NCBI GenBank assembly: GCA_041941305.1
Contig: JBGTQJ010000083.1
Span: 1 to 35,249, forward strand
Length of the DNA stretch: 35,249 nucleotides
Direction of reading: 5' to 3'
DNA from: JANSWP01 sp041941305
GTDB lineage: Bacteria; Bacteroidota; Bacteroidia; Chitinophagales; Saprospiraceae
A model generated the notes under the pieces. That model worked only from the letters and a program-made list of their open reading frames with translations, was not told where the DNA came from and ran no database searches. The translations under genes and the position numbers were made by a program. Of the stretch, positions 15,691 to 24,059 are shown in pieces; within the stretch, counting starts at the first letter, position 1; every line of letters starts with the position of its first letter.

Positions 15691-15930
15691 GAACGAAAAG
15701 CTGGTCCTCTTTTTCCATGTCGTCAGAAACCTCAAAAATATACTCGCCAATTCATTGGGCAAATTGTAAGAAGCATTGTTGGAAAAGCGGATATTCAAAA
15801 ACGCGTTTATCCCCACCTGTTGCGTCCTACTGTGGCTACCACAGTATTGAATCTCGGAATGGACATTGCTGAAGTCCAGAAATTTCTTGGACACAAAGAA
15901 ATTTCTACTACCCAGTTGTATGCTGTATGA
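15676..15930 (+). pseudogene. C-terminal fragment of a tyrosine recombinase (integrase)
   Basis: In the frame of 15781 the sequence reads a linker (GPLFP), then RVYPHLLRPTVATTVL, LGMDIAEVQKFLGHKEI and STTQLYAV-stop. These are the box II motif (HxLR, with P in place of the following H), the LGH motif and the C-terminal nucleophile tyrosine of the XerC/XerD/phage integrase family. Only about 85 residues remain; upstream there is a TGA at 15673 and unrelated sequence. It is a scar of a former mobile element or integron-type recombinase, fused to the end of the membrane-protein remnant. Confidence 0.85.
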
Positions 15931-16058
15931 ATACTACCACATTTAGAAAACGGTTTGATTCCATTAATGCACAACCTGTTATAGAATTATTGCATCAAAT
16001 TCAGCGACTAGGTGGAGAAGAGGCTGCTGCTTTTGCCTCTGGTTTATTGCATCTGTGA
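15927..16058 (+). CDS. Possible 43-residue ORF coupled to the integrase fragment
   Basis: An ATG overlaps the TGA of the integrase fragment (ATGA, 15927-15930) and opens MNTTTFRKRFDSINAQPVIE continuing to FASGLLHL. It may be the frameshifted end of the recombinase or a small separate ORF. The codons look protein-like (RLGGEEAAAF), but nothing is recognised. Confidence 0.35.
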   Translation: MNTTTFRKRFDSINAQPVIELLHQIQRLGGEEAAAFASGLLHL

Positions 16059-16095
16059 GCATCTTTTTTATACTTTGCCCCCCACTTCCCTATTT

Positions 16096-17154
16096 CTACT
16101 GAACCATTATTTTCTTCATCATTCTATTTCCTGTTGTCTTTACAATAATGAAATAAGCCCCCTTTGGCAGGTTATTGGGAATATTTATTTGTTGAGAAAA
16201 ATCATTTGAATTTTCCTGTAGAATCATTTTACCCATAAGATCTGTAAGGAATATCGATTCAACAGAATCATCAAAGACTTGGATATTCAAAAAGGAGCCA
16301 GCGCTTACAGGATTGGGATATATTTTAAGATCAACTCTGTCTGGACTTTCATTAAAAAGTACATTTCTTATTTGAGAAAAAACCAACTGACCATCGTAAT
16401 CAATTTGTTTTAATCGATAATAATTGCTGCCTTGAAGGGGATTTCTATCTACAAATTGATACATCAGAGCTCCATTTGAATAGCTTCGTCCTTCCACAAA
16501 AGCAATACTTTCCCAATATTGAGCATTCGCACTCCTTTGAATTTCAAAACCTTCATTTTCAACTTCTGTAGCCGTCTCCCAATCAAGAACTATTGAATTA
16601 TCTCTTTTAGTCGCTTCAAACTTTGAGAGTTCAACTGGTAGCACTAGTGCATCAGTATTGACCACAAATACCAAATCATCATTGGCAACCGACATTCCGT
16701 TTGCGTCAAAAAGCGTTCCTCCTCCATACACATTCATGCCAGTAGAATTCCGGGTAAGATCCAAAAAACCACCTCCTACCTCTAAACTAAATGTATAGGT
16801 TTGACCATTGGTAAAAGCTACATTGCTACTCAAATTAATGGTGTTTCCTCCAATAGATATTGAAACTGAGGACTGTGAATGCAGTTCTGTGCCACCAAAT
16901 CCAGCCCCTTGATAAATTCTTAAAGTAGCATTTGAATTGTTCGTGTTGGAAGTGACTTGAATAGAAGTAAAGTTGCCGCTCGAACAAAGGCTCATGGTGA
17001 AGGATTGCCCGACCATTAAGCCCTGGCTACCAGTTGCTATTCCGGTTGCATTCGATTCAGAACATGCTGCAAATACATTTTGGGAAAAAAGAAAGGAAAG
17101 AAATAGACAAACAAGTCCAATTCGGACATGCCGGAGATTGCAAAATGGAATCAT
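16096..17154 (-). CDS. Secreted protein with T9SS C-terminal sorting domain
   Basis: The 352-residue T9SS cargo has a signal peptide (residues 1-29, ending VFA-A). The N-terminal 150 residues are a small beta-domain rich in N, S, T and G (GQSFTMSLCSSGNFTSIQV), typical of extracellular carbohydrate- or adhesion-type modules but not identified. Next comes the linker VLPVELSKFEATKRDNSIVL with an FN3-like domain (DWETATEVENEGFEIQRS to YYRLKQIDYDG), and finally a Por-type sorting domain (IYPNPVSAG to GAYFIIVKT and KKIMVQ). The same FN3-like plus sorting module ends the FG-GAP protein at 32494-35196. It should be exported by Sec, then T9SS, and anchored or released at the cell surface. The N-terminal function is unknown. 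Confidence 0.88.
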   Translation of the reverse strand: MIPFCNLRHVRIGLVCLFLSFLFSQNVFAACSESNATGIATGSQGLMVGQSFTMSLCSSGNFTSIQVTSNTNNSNATLRIYQGAGFGGTELHSQSSVSISIGGNTINLSSNVAFTNGQTYTFSLEVGGGFLDLTRNSTGMNVYGGGTLFDANGMSVANDDLVFVVNTDALVLPVELSKFEATKRDNSIVLDWETATEVENEGFEIQRSANAQYWESIAFVEGRSYSNGALMYQFVDRNPLQGSNYYRLKQIDYDGQLVFSQIRNVLFNESPDRVDLKIYPNPVSAGSFLNIQVFDDSVESIFLTDLMGKMILQENSNDFSQQINIPNNLPKGAYFIIVKTTGNRMMKKIMVQ

Positions 17155-17244
17155 GGCTAATATTTTAAATGATTTAGGTAGGGCTCTTGAAGCTCAAAGG
17201 AACAGATAAATACTTCAAATACAAAGGAATCAGATATTTCCTTA

Positions 17245-17410
17245 TTAAGTAACGACGAAAAAATAACCTATCGATTTCAAGCCGATCTTATGCCGCTATA
17301 CTTCATCTCTTATCAGTCGCGTAGCCTACGGCTATACTCCTTCTTCGTTCTTCGTCTAGCATCAAAATCTCTGACTTGAAATCGAAACCTTATTTTTTCG
17401 TCCTTACTAA
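17245..17410. mobile_element. 166-bp inverted-repeat element (MITE- or structured-repeat-like)
   Basis: Arms 17245-17281 and 17375-17410 are imperfect reverse complements over about 37 bp. Both contain GACGAAAAAATAA and TCGATTTCAAG, with one gap and a few mismatches. The 90-bp interior contains GTAGCCTACGGCTA, itself a dyad. No ORF lies inside. It sits between the two minus-strand secreted-protein genes. Long terminal inverted repeats without a gene fit a non-autonomous element or a repeated folded RNA; which of these cannot be told here. Confidence 0.65.
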
Positions 17411-17415
17411 AGAAT

Positions 17416-17444
17416 GCCGTGGCACTTTTAAAAAATGCCACGGC
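17416..17444 (-). terminator. Possible terminator of the M36 peptidase gene
   Basis: GCCGTGGCA (17416-17424) pairs with TGCCACGGC (17436-17444), a 9-bp GC-rich stem about 40 bp beyond the peptidase stop codon. The A/T-rich loop can extend the stem. The expected T-tract on the minus strand is only weak (ATTCTTT). Confidence 0.5.
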
Positions 17445-17485
17445 CGGGTGTGCTAAAACCCCATTGATGCACTCATTCTTATTCT

Positions 17486-20400
17486 TTAGTTTCTCTGAAT
17501 CATGATTCTTGTAGAATTGATAGAACCCTCGTCTTGCACACTAATAATGTACATTCCTGTTGGTAGCTCGGAAGTATTCAATTCTATGGTATTGTCGCTT
17601 TCTTCAGCCAAGATAATTTGTGTTTCAAGTATCTGCCCTTGAGCATTTACCATTCTCAATTCAGCATTTCCATTCAAAGTACCTTGTAATTTGATATTCA
17701 AGAAGTTGTTCGCAGGATTTGGGTAAGCGATTAAGTTGATGTCAGCAGTCTGGAAATTATTGGCTATTTCATTTTGGAATATAGTATCGTCGTTTGGATT
17801 TCCTATAGCTGCCTGGCTTTGTCCATCAATTACAATTACACTTACAGAAGCACTTCCAGATTCAATTGGGCTGGTAAAGTCTGCGGTATTGTGTACCAAG
17901 GTCACATTTTGTCCAATAATTACATCATCTACCCACCAGCCAACTCCGGGCGTATATACATCTGAAGAAAAGCGGAAGCGAATCAATACAGTCTGATTTT
18001 TGAAAATATTCAAATCTACAACCGTTGTCATCCAGCCATTGCTTTGCCCACCAAAAGCGAAACCATTGATCATTGGGTTATTTGCCAAAGGAATAAAATC
18101 TGTATAACCGCCTTGAGTCATGCTTGATCCGAGATCGTACCAGGTGGTTCCACCGTCATTTGAAATTTCAACTACTCCACCATCAAAACCAGCTTCTGTA
18201 TCAAATTGGTGTGTAAACCTCAATTCTGCATTTTCTGGTAATGCAACAGAGCTGGAAAGTGTCAAAGTTTGTTCACTTGCATTATTGGGGTCTTCTGCAA
18301 ACCAGGCAAATTGTCCGCTATTGGATTGGCTATTTTGCAATCCCCACATATTAGCTCCGGGAGATACACTCCAGCCACTTTGACCATTTTCCATATTGTC
18401 ATCAAATATCAAAGTTGTTGAAGTCGCAGTATTTACAGTCACCTGGAAAGTTCTGGTAATGGTTTCATTTACAGCAATGCTGGTAGCGGGGAATGTCACT
18501 ACATTGCCTACCAAAGCGCCACCATTGCTGGCAGAACCAGCAACATAAGCAGTGCCCGTAGGAATTGGGTCAGTCACGACAACACCAGTAGCAGCTTGTC
18601 CTCCTATATTCGTCACACTCAAAGTGTAAGTCAACACATCCCCATTGGCTACTTTAGAATAATTGGCAGTTTTGTCCATTACCAAATCAGGCAAACAGCT
18701 AGGAGGCAAATCGAATGCTTCAGTTTCATCACCTCTTGAGTTGGTGCCTGAAATAGCACTGAATCCCATTCCTCTTTTAGCAAAAGCTTCCCAAATCAAA
18801 CATTGGTTTGCTCCACCTGTCAAAGCCTGGTCAGCAGCTAAAATTGCATCACGGCTTTCGAGAAATGTTGGGCTACAAGGTTGCAATTTCAAACCATCAA
18901 TAACCAATTGCATAGCCAGAATATTCCCAGCATTTGGGTTTCCATTGATAAGATCAGGATCATAACCATGAGCATCAATCAAATTCCAGGTCATATCCCA
19001 AAGGGCAGTGGCGAAAACAAAGCCCACACCATGAGGGACAGTAATTTCTGCATTATTGATATCTTCATAAGTATAATCATTCACGGTCATGTCGCGTGCA
19101 TATCTTACAGGTCTGATACCCGTGCCTGTAATTGGTTGGTCATAAACATAAGTACCTATACCTCTTCCAGAATGTCCAGCATCTGCAATAGTAGCGGCGT
19201 CCATTGTGGTCATGTAAGCGAAGAAATCGCTCCATCCTTCACCTGCTTGTTCGTCACCTCCAAGGCAAGTAGATTGTGGTCCGCCAGTGAGGCGAATGGA
19301 AATACCATGACCGTATTCGTGGGCAATAATGCCATTATCCAAATCTCCATCCTTGTTTGGAGGAGCAGGCGTTAATCTTTTTAGAGAAACAGTGATATTG
19401 CCCAGAGCGATTTCATCTTCCAGTTCCAAACCATCTTCATAGCTCACCATTACTGCAGGAATGGTTACCGCATTACCTGTTTCATCTCCACCCATTGCAA
19501 TGGCACCAGCGCCAGCAGTATGGTTGTAAACAATTACACCAGCTGCACCACCAGATTGAGCGCCCAATACTTTCTCTACAAAAGAACAGTCGCCACGTTT
19601 AATAAGGACTATTTTTCCATTCACATCATTATTTGGAGGCAATGGCGCACCTGCGCCAGTTCCACATCCACAAGGATTACAAGTGGAAGCAGAATTTACA
19701 TTTGCTTCCACCAATACCAAATCTGCAGTTACACCTGTCGTTGTGATTGCAGGACCAAAAGCAGCAGGAACTGCTGAAAAACTAACCCCACCATTCTGGT
19801 AGCTGCTTGAATTATCAATATGAACTAAATCAGCAGCTTCATTAGAAGACCACAAATACATTTGCATTCTACCAGGAACACCGTCAGGTAATGTCAGGAA
19901 GTTGGCATTGTTGGTTCCTCCACCATCCTGAGCTTCTGCCATGACAGCATCATTTCCAATACCGCCTTTGCCCAAATTATCTACCTGGAAATTACCAGCT
20001 GCTTCATCAAAACCGTAGTGGTACATCACGTCATGGATGTAATTGTTCCAGAAAAATAAATTGGTAATTGCTGCATTGGTGTAAGTATGAGGATCTTGAG
20101 TTAAGTCAATAGGAAAATCAAAATTCAATTGTTGACCAGGAATAATACCTCCAACAGCAGGAGCTCCGGCATTGCCACCAGAGTGGTCTTCATAAGCATA
20201 AACATTATTTCCTTTCGTCACCAGGTAAGATGTATTTCCGTCATTGTGCCATCCCATAGGAGAAGCGACAGGGTCACCGCTGGTATATACATAAGATCGA
20301 CCGCCGTGATTTGGTGTTTCTAATGGAGCATCATATACTCTGTAAAAATGGCTTTGGGCCGAACTGAAGTTTTCATTTGTATGAGTAAAAAAGTTTTCAG

Positions 20401-21184
20401 TAGCATCTGGAATAGAAGGAGTAAAAAATTCTTGTACATCTACACTGTGCGCACAACCTGCACCATGCTCATGGTCGGCATGGTCAAAATTGCAGCTTAT
20501 CACCATATCCTGCTTGTGTAATAAGCGTCCAGTCTCTGCATCTATGTAGGAAATCCAATAGTGTTGAGCATTGGTTTCATAAATCTGTACTTCCCAGGTC
20601 AATCTCAAACTACCATCAGCTATTGGCAAGTAAACCAATTTAGCGGGAATGTCATTCAAAGAAATATCAGACTTTTCAAAGATGACTTTTTTATCTGCCC
20701 CACCTATTGATTCCATTTCTACTAAAGCAGAACGGCTTTCCAGATTCAAATCACTAACTACAGCACTCACTGCATCAGCAGCACTCATAGCGATAGGTGA
20801 TTTTTGCAATCTGGTTGCCAACTTCTTTTGAAAACGGTTGGCTACATGCAGTACTTCCCCGTTTTCTTTAAAGTGAAGGCCTGTGATGGCATCTTTAATT
20901 TCGATACCATTGTGTCTTTGTTGCAAGTAAATATGAGTCAATCCATTATGCGCATCTGTATAGGTATCATTGGTTTTAATATCAGCGAGGTCCAGGTCGG
21001 TTAATCCCAGTGTCGCTTTATTTTCGATAAGGTAATCAGTCGCTACTTTATGTGCTTGGGTGGATGGTGATTGGGCTGAGGTAGTGGTAAAAACCATCAA
21101 GCACATGGCGAAAAATAGAAAAGCAATAAAGTTGCTTGTAATTGTTATTTTGTAGTTGTTAAGCATGGCGATGAAATTTTTCAT
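17486..21184 (-). CDS. Secreted M36 (fungalysin-like) zinc metallopeptidase with PA domain and T9SS sorting domain
   Basis: The 1232-residue extracellular peptidase has a signal peptide (to TTTSAQ), FTP and PepSY-type propeptide (about 40-220), and a catalytic domain with H622-E-Y-G-H626 (GIIAHEYGHGIS) and the downstream glutamate region GEGWSDFFAYM. A protease-associated domain (about 490-610, GKIVLIKRGDCSFVEKV) is inserted before the active site. After the catalytic domain come a DUF11-type beta module (LTYTLSVTNIGGQAATGVVV), a jelly-roll/MAM-like module (FDDNMENGQSGWSV to WWVDDVIIGQ) and a Por sorting domain (AYPNPANNFL to TRIMIQ). It is probably activated by removal of the propeptide outside the cell and serves protein degradation for nutrition. 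It is long for the family because of the added C-terminal modules. Confidence 0.95.
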   Translation of the reverse strand: MKNFIAMLNNYKITITSNFIAFLFFAMCLMVFTTTSAQSPSTQAHKVATDYLIENKATLGLTDLDLADIKTNDTYTDAHNGLTHIYLQQRHNGIEIKDAITGLHFKENGEVLHVANRFQKKLATRLQKSPIAMSAADAVSAVVSDLNLESRSALVEMESIGGADKKVIFEKSDISLNDIPAKLVYLPIADGSLRLTWEVQIYETNAQHYWISYIDAETGRLLHKQDMVISCNFDHADHEHGAGCAHSVDVQEFFTPSIPDATENFFTHTNENFSSAQSHFYRVYDAPLETPNHGGRSYVYTSGDPVASPMGWHNDGNTSYLVTKGNNVYAYEDHSGGNAGAPAVGGIIPGQQLNFDFPIDLTQDPHTYTNAAITNLFFWNNYIHDVMYHYGFDEAAGNFQVDNLGKGGIGNDAVMAEAQDGGGTNNANFLTLPDGVPGRMQMYLWSSNEAADLVHIDNSSSYQNGGVSFSAVPAAFGPAITTTGVTADLVLVEANVNSASTCNPCGCGTGAGAPLPPNNDVNGKIVLIKRGDCSFVEKVLGAQSGGAAGVIVYNHTAGAGAIAMGGDETGNAVTIPAVMVSYEDGLELEDEIALGNITVSLKRLTPAPPNKDGDLDNGIIAHEYGHGISIRLTGGPQSTCLGGDEQAGEGWSDFFAYMTTMDAATIADAGHSGRGIGTYVYDQPITGTGIRPVRYARDMTVNDYTYEDINNAEITVPHGVGFVFATALWDMTWNLIDAHGYDPDLINGNPNAGNILAMQLVIDGLKLQPCSPTFLESRDAILAADQALTGGANQCLIWEAFAKRGMGFSAISGTNSRGDETEAFDLPPSCLPDLVMDKTANYSKVANGDVLTYTLSVTNIGGQAATGVVVTDPIPTGTAYVAGSASNGGALVGNVVTFPATSIAVNETITRTFQVTVNTATSTTLIFDDNMENGQSGWSVSPGANMWGLQNSQSNSGQFAWFAEDPNNASEQTLTLSSSVALPENAELRFTHQFDTEAGFDGGVVEISNDGGTTWYDLGSSMTQGGYTDFIPLANNPMINGFAFGGQSNGWMTTVVDLNIFKNQTVLIRFRFSSDVYTPGVGWWVDDVIIGQNVTLVHNTADFTSPIESGSASVSVIVIDGQSQAAIGNPNDDTIFQNEIANNFQTADINLIAYPNPANNFLNIKLQGTLNGNAELRMVNAQGQILETQIILAEESDNTIELNTSELPTGMYIISVQDEGSINSTRIMIQRN

Positions 21185-21379
21185 TTTTGTAAAGTGGTTT
21201 TATTTGATGAAATAATTTTTTAATCACGATGCAAAAATGAATCGGAATCTCGCCATATTAGGTTTTGTCTGATGTTTGGGAATTTATGAGGAAAAAAATG
21301 GAGCTGAATGAATTCAAAAGATTAGTTTTTGCCAAACAAATTATTTTGGAATAAAGTCCAGGTACTTACTAAAAATACA

Positions 21380-23161
21380 TTAAAAATAAAACAACGGAAT
21401 CAACCAAGCCACCAATAGCCACATCAATAATGTAAGCAATCCTCCTACTCTAAAAAAGTCGGAAATGCGATAATGCCCTGCTCCATAAACCAAAGCATTT
21501 GTTTGATAGCCAATGGGAGAAATAAAACTCATATTGGCGGCAAACATAATGGTTAAAAGCAATGGACGTGAATCTATATTCAAATTGGTGGCAATGGAAA
21601 TGGCGATAGGTGCAAATAATATGGCGGTGGCATTATTGGAAATTACTGCACTCAATAAAGTGGTGACACCATATAAAACTGCTACTAAAATACGAGGAGA
21701 AACGTCCCCAAAAAACTGTACAAAAGTATGGGCAATCCATTGGCTTGCACCAACATTATTCATAGCTGTGCCAAGTGGAATCACACCTGCCAGGAGGAAA
21801 AATACACTCCAGTCTATTCTTCGATAAGCTTTCTGTAATGCCAAACAACCCGTAAAAAACATGACCACACAGCCTGTCAATGCGCTTACCAAAATAGGCA
21901 GTATTTCCAGAGATGCTGTCAAAATAACACCTATCATAATGGCAGCAGCCAAGTTGCGCTTGCTTGTTTTGGCAGCCAAGTCCGCATGCTCCTGTAAAAC
22001 GACAAATTCAGATAAATTGTAGAAATGCTCAAAATTTGATTTTCCAATTTCCAAAAGCAAGGTATCTCCTGCTTCAACGGTCAATTCCTGTAAATCCTGA
22101 TTGAAATATTCGCGATTTTTCTTTACTGCTAAAAGGATGGCATTATAATCTCTTTTGAGAGCGATTTTATCCAATGATTTTCCAAGAAGCCGTGAAGTTG
22201 GTCTGACGATCACTTCACACAGGGTCATATCTTCCGTATTCATTCGCTCATCATCCATCAAACTTTGCCGGGGAAGCAAGGCCAAACCATTGGCTTTTCT
22301 TATTTTTGCCAATCTTTCAATTGTCGTTTTAACCAATAAAATATCACCTTCTTGAAGTGTCTCCACTTCATTGGGAAAATGCGGGTCGTCTCCTTTTCTT
22401 TTGATTTCAATAAGGTCTAATTCTTCCTCCTTAAAAAGTGGCGTTTCATCAACTCTTTTGCCAATAAAATTGGAATCTTTTTGAATAACTACTTCTGTCA
22501 GAAAATTTTGAATGATGTATTCTTTGATAAGATTGTTCCGCTTTTGTGTTTGTTTAGGTAATAAATATCGACCAATGAAAGCCAAAAATAGAATGCCTGC
22601 TAAAAACAAAATCAGACCGACATGTGAGAACTCAAATACACCAAAGGCTGTCAAATTATTTTCTTCGGCAATGGAACTGACAAGCAAATTGGTAGATGTC
22701 CCCAATAAAGTACAAGAACCACCCAATATCCCTGCAAAAGATAAAGGCATTAATAATCGAGCCAAAGAAGCAGGAATTTTTTGGGACAACTTTATCAAAA
22801 TTCGCATAAAGACAATCACCACTGCGGTCGTACTGATAAGTGCCGAACAACTGCCTGCAATTAACATGACCACCAAAAGTGTTTGCCATTCGTTGCCTAC
22901 CAATAGCAGCTTTAGTTTTTGACCAATTAATGTAATGACACCAGTCGTCTCCAATCCAACAGTCAATATCATTAAGGCAAGTATCGTTACAGCAGCTTCA
23001 TTACTCAAGCCTGCTATACCCTCCTGTGGGCTTACAAAACCAAAAATAACCAATACAACCATTAAAGCCACCGACAAGGTATCCGTGGAAAATTTCTCAG
23101 AGACCATCAAAAGGACGAAGGCGAGAATAAGCAAGAAAAGTATGGCAATCTCAATGGTCAT
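21380..23161 (-). CDS. SLC13-type permease with two RCK_C (TrkA-C) domains
   Basis: The 593-residue integral membrane protein has about a dozen helices in two halves (1-200 and 405-593) around a cytoplasmic insert. The insert (about 205-390) holds two TrkA-C-like domains, one with FIGKRVDETPLFKEEELDLI and EGDILLVKT, the other with CEVIVRPTSRLLGKSL and AGDTLLLEIG. This order is usual for the DASS/SLC13 'permease plus TrkA-C' group, whose members move sulfate or di/tricarboxylates with sodium. The substrate cannot be told from sequence. SNNATAILFAPIAISIA is the repeat-loop region of the second half. It is monocistronic, with a 195-bp gap to the M36 gene start. Confidence 0.92.
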   Translation of the reverse strand: MTIEIAILFLLILAFVLLMVSEKFSTDTLSVALMVVLVIFGFVSPQEGIAGLSNEAAVTILALMILTVGLETTGVITLIGQKLKLLLVGNEWQTLLVVMLIAGSCSALISTTAVVIVFMRILIKLSQKIPASLARLLMPLSFAGILGGSCTLLGTSTNLLVSSIAEENNLTAFGVFEFSHVGLILFLAGILFLAFIGRYLLPKQTQKRNNLIKEYIIQNFLTEVVIQKDSNFIGKRVDETPLFKEEELDLIEIKRKGDDPHFPNEVETLQEGDILLVKTTIERLAKIRKANGLALLPRQSLMDDERMNTEDMTLCEVIVRPTSRLLGKSLDKIALKRDYNAILLAVKKNREYFNQDLQELTVEAGDTLLLEIGKSNFEHFYNLSEFVVLQEHADLAAKTSKRNLAAAIMIGVILTASLEILPILVSALTGCVVMFFTGCLALQKAYRRIDWSVFFLLAGVIPLGTAMNNVGASQWIAHTFVQFFGDVSPRILVAVLYGVTTLLSAVISNNATAILFAPIAISIATNLNIDSRPLLLTIMFAANMSFISPIGYQTNALVYGAGHYRISDFFRVGGLLTLLMWLLVAWLIPLFYF

Positions 23162-23238
23162 ACCTTGGTTTTGAAAATGAGGAAATGAAGTTTATTAGAA
23201 CTTAAACGGAACATCAATTCTCCATCCAAAGACTATTT

Positions 23239-23356
23239 CTGACATTTTTTCATTTACCAAAGTTTTAAAATTCCGTCATCTTTTCACCTATTTGTTAAGA
23301 GATTTTTAAAAGTAACTGACATTTTTTCAGGGTAATGCAATTGGCATTCAACTTGA
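23239..23356 (+). promoter_or_regulatory. Direct repeats and weak sigma-54-like element upstream of the Hsp20 gene
   Basis: CTGACATTTTTTCA occurs exactly at 23239-23252 and 23316-23329. Downstream, TTGGCATTCAACTTGA (23341-23356) has the GG-N10-GA layout also seen at 9275-9291. The first repeat preceded by TTT resembles the reverse complement of the activator sites near the PAS regulator. Each part is weak alone. The rest of the 303-bp gap 23162-23464 shows nothing else. Confidence 0.3.
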
Positions 23357-23464
23357 TGAGATTTTTGTGTGCGCAAGGCACAGTCGGTTTTATAACAACC
23401 ACTGATTAATCGTTTCACGATTTTTTTTAATAATTAATTGTTTAACCTTTAAATTTTGGTAATT

Positions 23465-23914
23465 ATGACACTGATTAGAAGTAATTCGTTCTTACCTACT
23501 TTTCCCCGATTCTTCGACGACTTTTTCACCAAAGATTTTTTTGATTGGGGAACTCACAACCATTCTATTACTAATACCACTATTCCTTCTGTAAATATCC
23601 TTGAAGGCAATGATGGTTTTACAGTAGAAATGGCAGCTCCTGGTATGCACAAAAAGGATTTTGAAATCCACCTGGATAATGAAACACTCACCATTTCATC
23701 TAAAAAAGAGTTAAAGAATGAAATGAAGGAAGGCGACCGATTTACTCGCCAAGAGTTTAGTTATCAATCATTCCAACGTTCTTTCCACTTGCCCAAGAGC
23801 GTGGTGGACGAATCCAAAATCAAGGCAAAATATGAAAACGGTATCCTTCGGGTTTTGATACCCAAACGTGAAGAAGCCAAAGCATTGCCTCCTCGTCAGA
23901 TTGCTATTGCATAA
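23465..23914 (+). CDS. Hsp20/alpha-crystallin small heat-shock protein
   Basis: The 149-residue ATP-independent holdase has an N-terminal arm rich in F (SFLPTFPRFFDDFFTKDFF), an alpha-crystallin domain of about 90 residues (VNILEGNDGFTVEMAAPGMHKKDFEIHL to ENGILRVLIPK) and a short tail. The ATG at 23465 is preferred over the in-frame TTG at 23456. It stands 145 bp before a DegP-type protease on the same strand, a sensible pairing of envelope and cytoplasmic protein-quality genes. They may be co-transcribed, since no terminator hairpin was seen between them. Confidence 0.95.
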   Translation: MTLIRSNSFLPTFPRFFDDFFTKDFFDWGTHNHSITNTTIPSVNILEGNDGFTVEMAAPGMHKKDFEIHLDNETLTISSKKELKNEMKEGDRFTRQEFSYQSFQRSFHLPKSVVDESKIKAKYENGILRVLIPKREEAKALPPRQIAIA

Positions 23915-24059
23915 AATATAGGGTAATCCAATGGCAATGTAAGATAACGCGAATAGGGAGTTTTTCATCTTATTAACGTGAACCTCGGAAGCCTTGACTT
24001 TCCTTAATCTAAATCAGCTTTTCTCAGTCAGGGCTTCCTTTTGAAAAAACAAAAGAACA

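Noticed and set aside
20661..20670. GAAATATCAG inside the M36 gene (also at 34690-34699 in the FG-GAP gene) as regulator sites
   Set aside because: These are single occurrences within coding sequence. They show that the 10-mer alone appears by chance, so only paired copies near a -24/-12 element were called.
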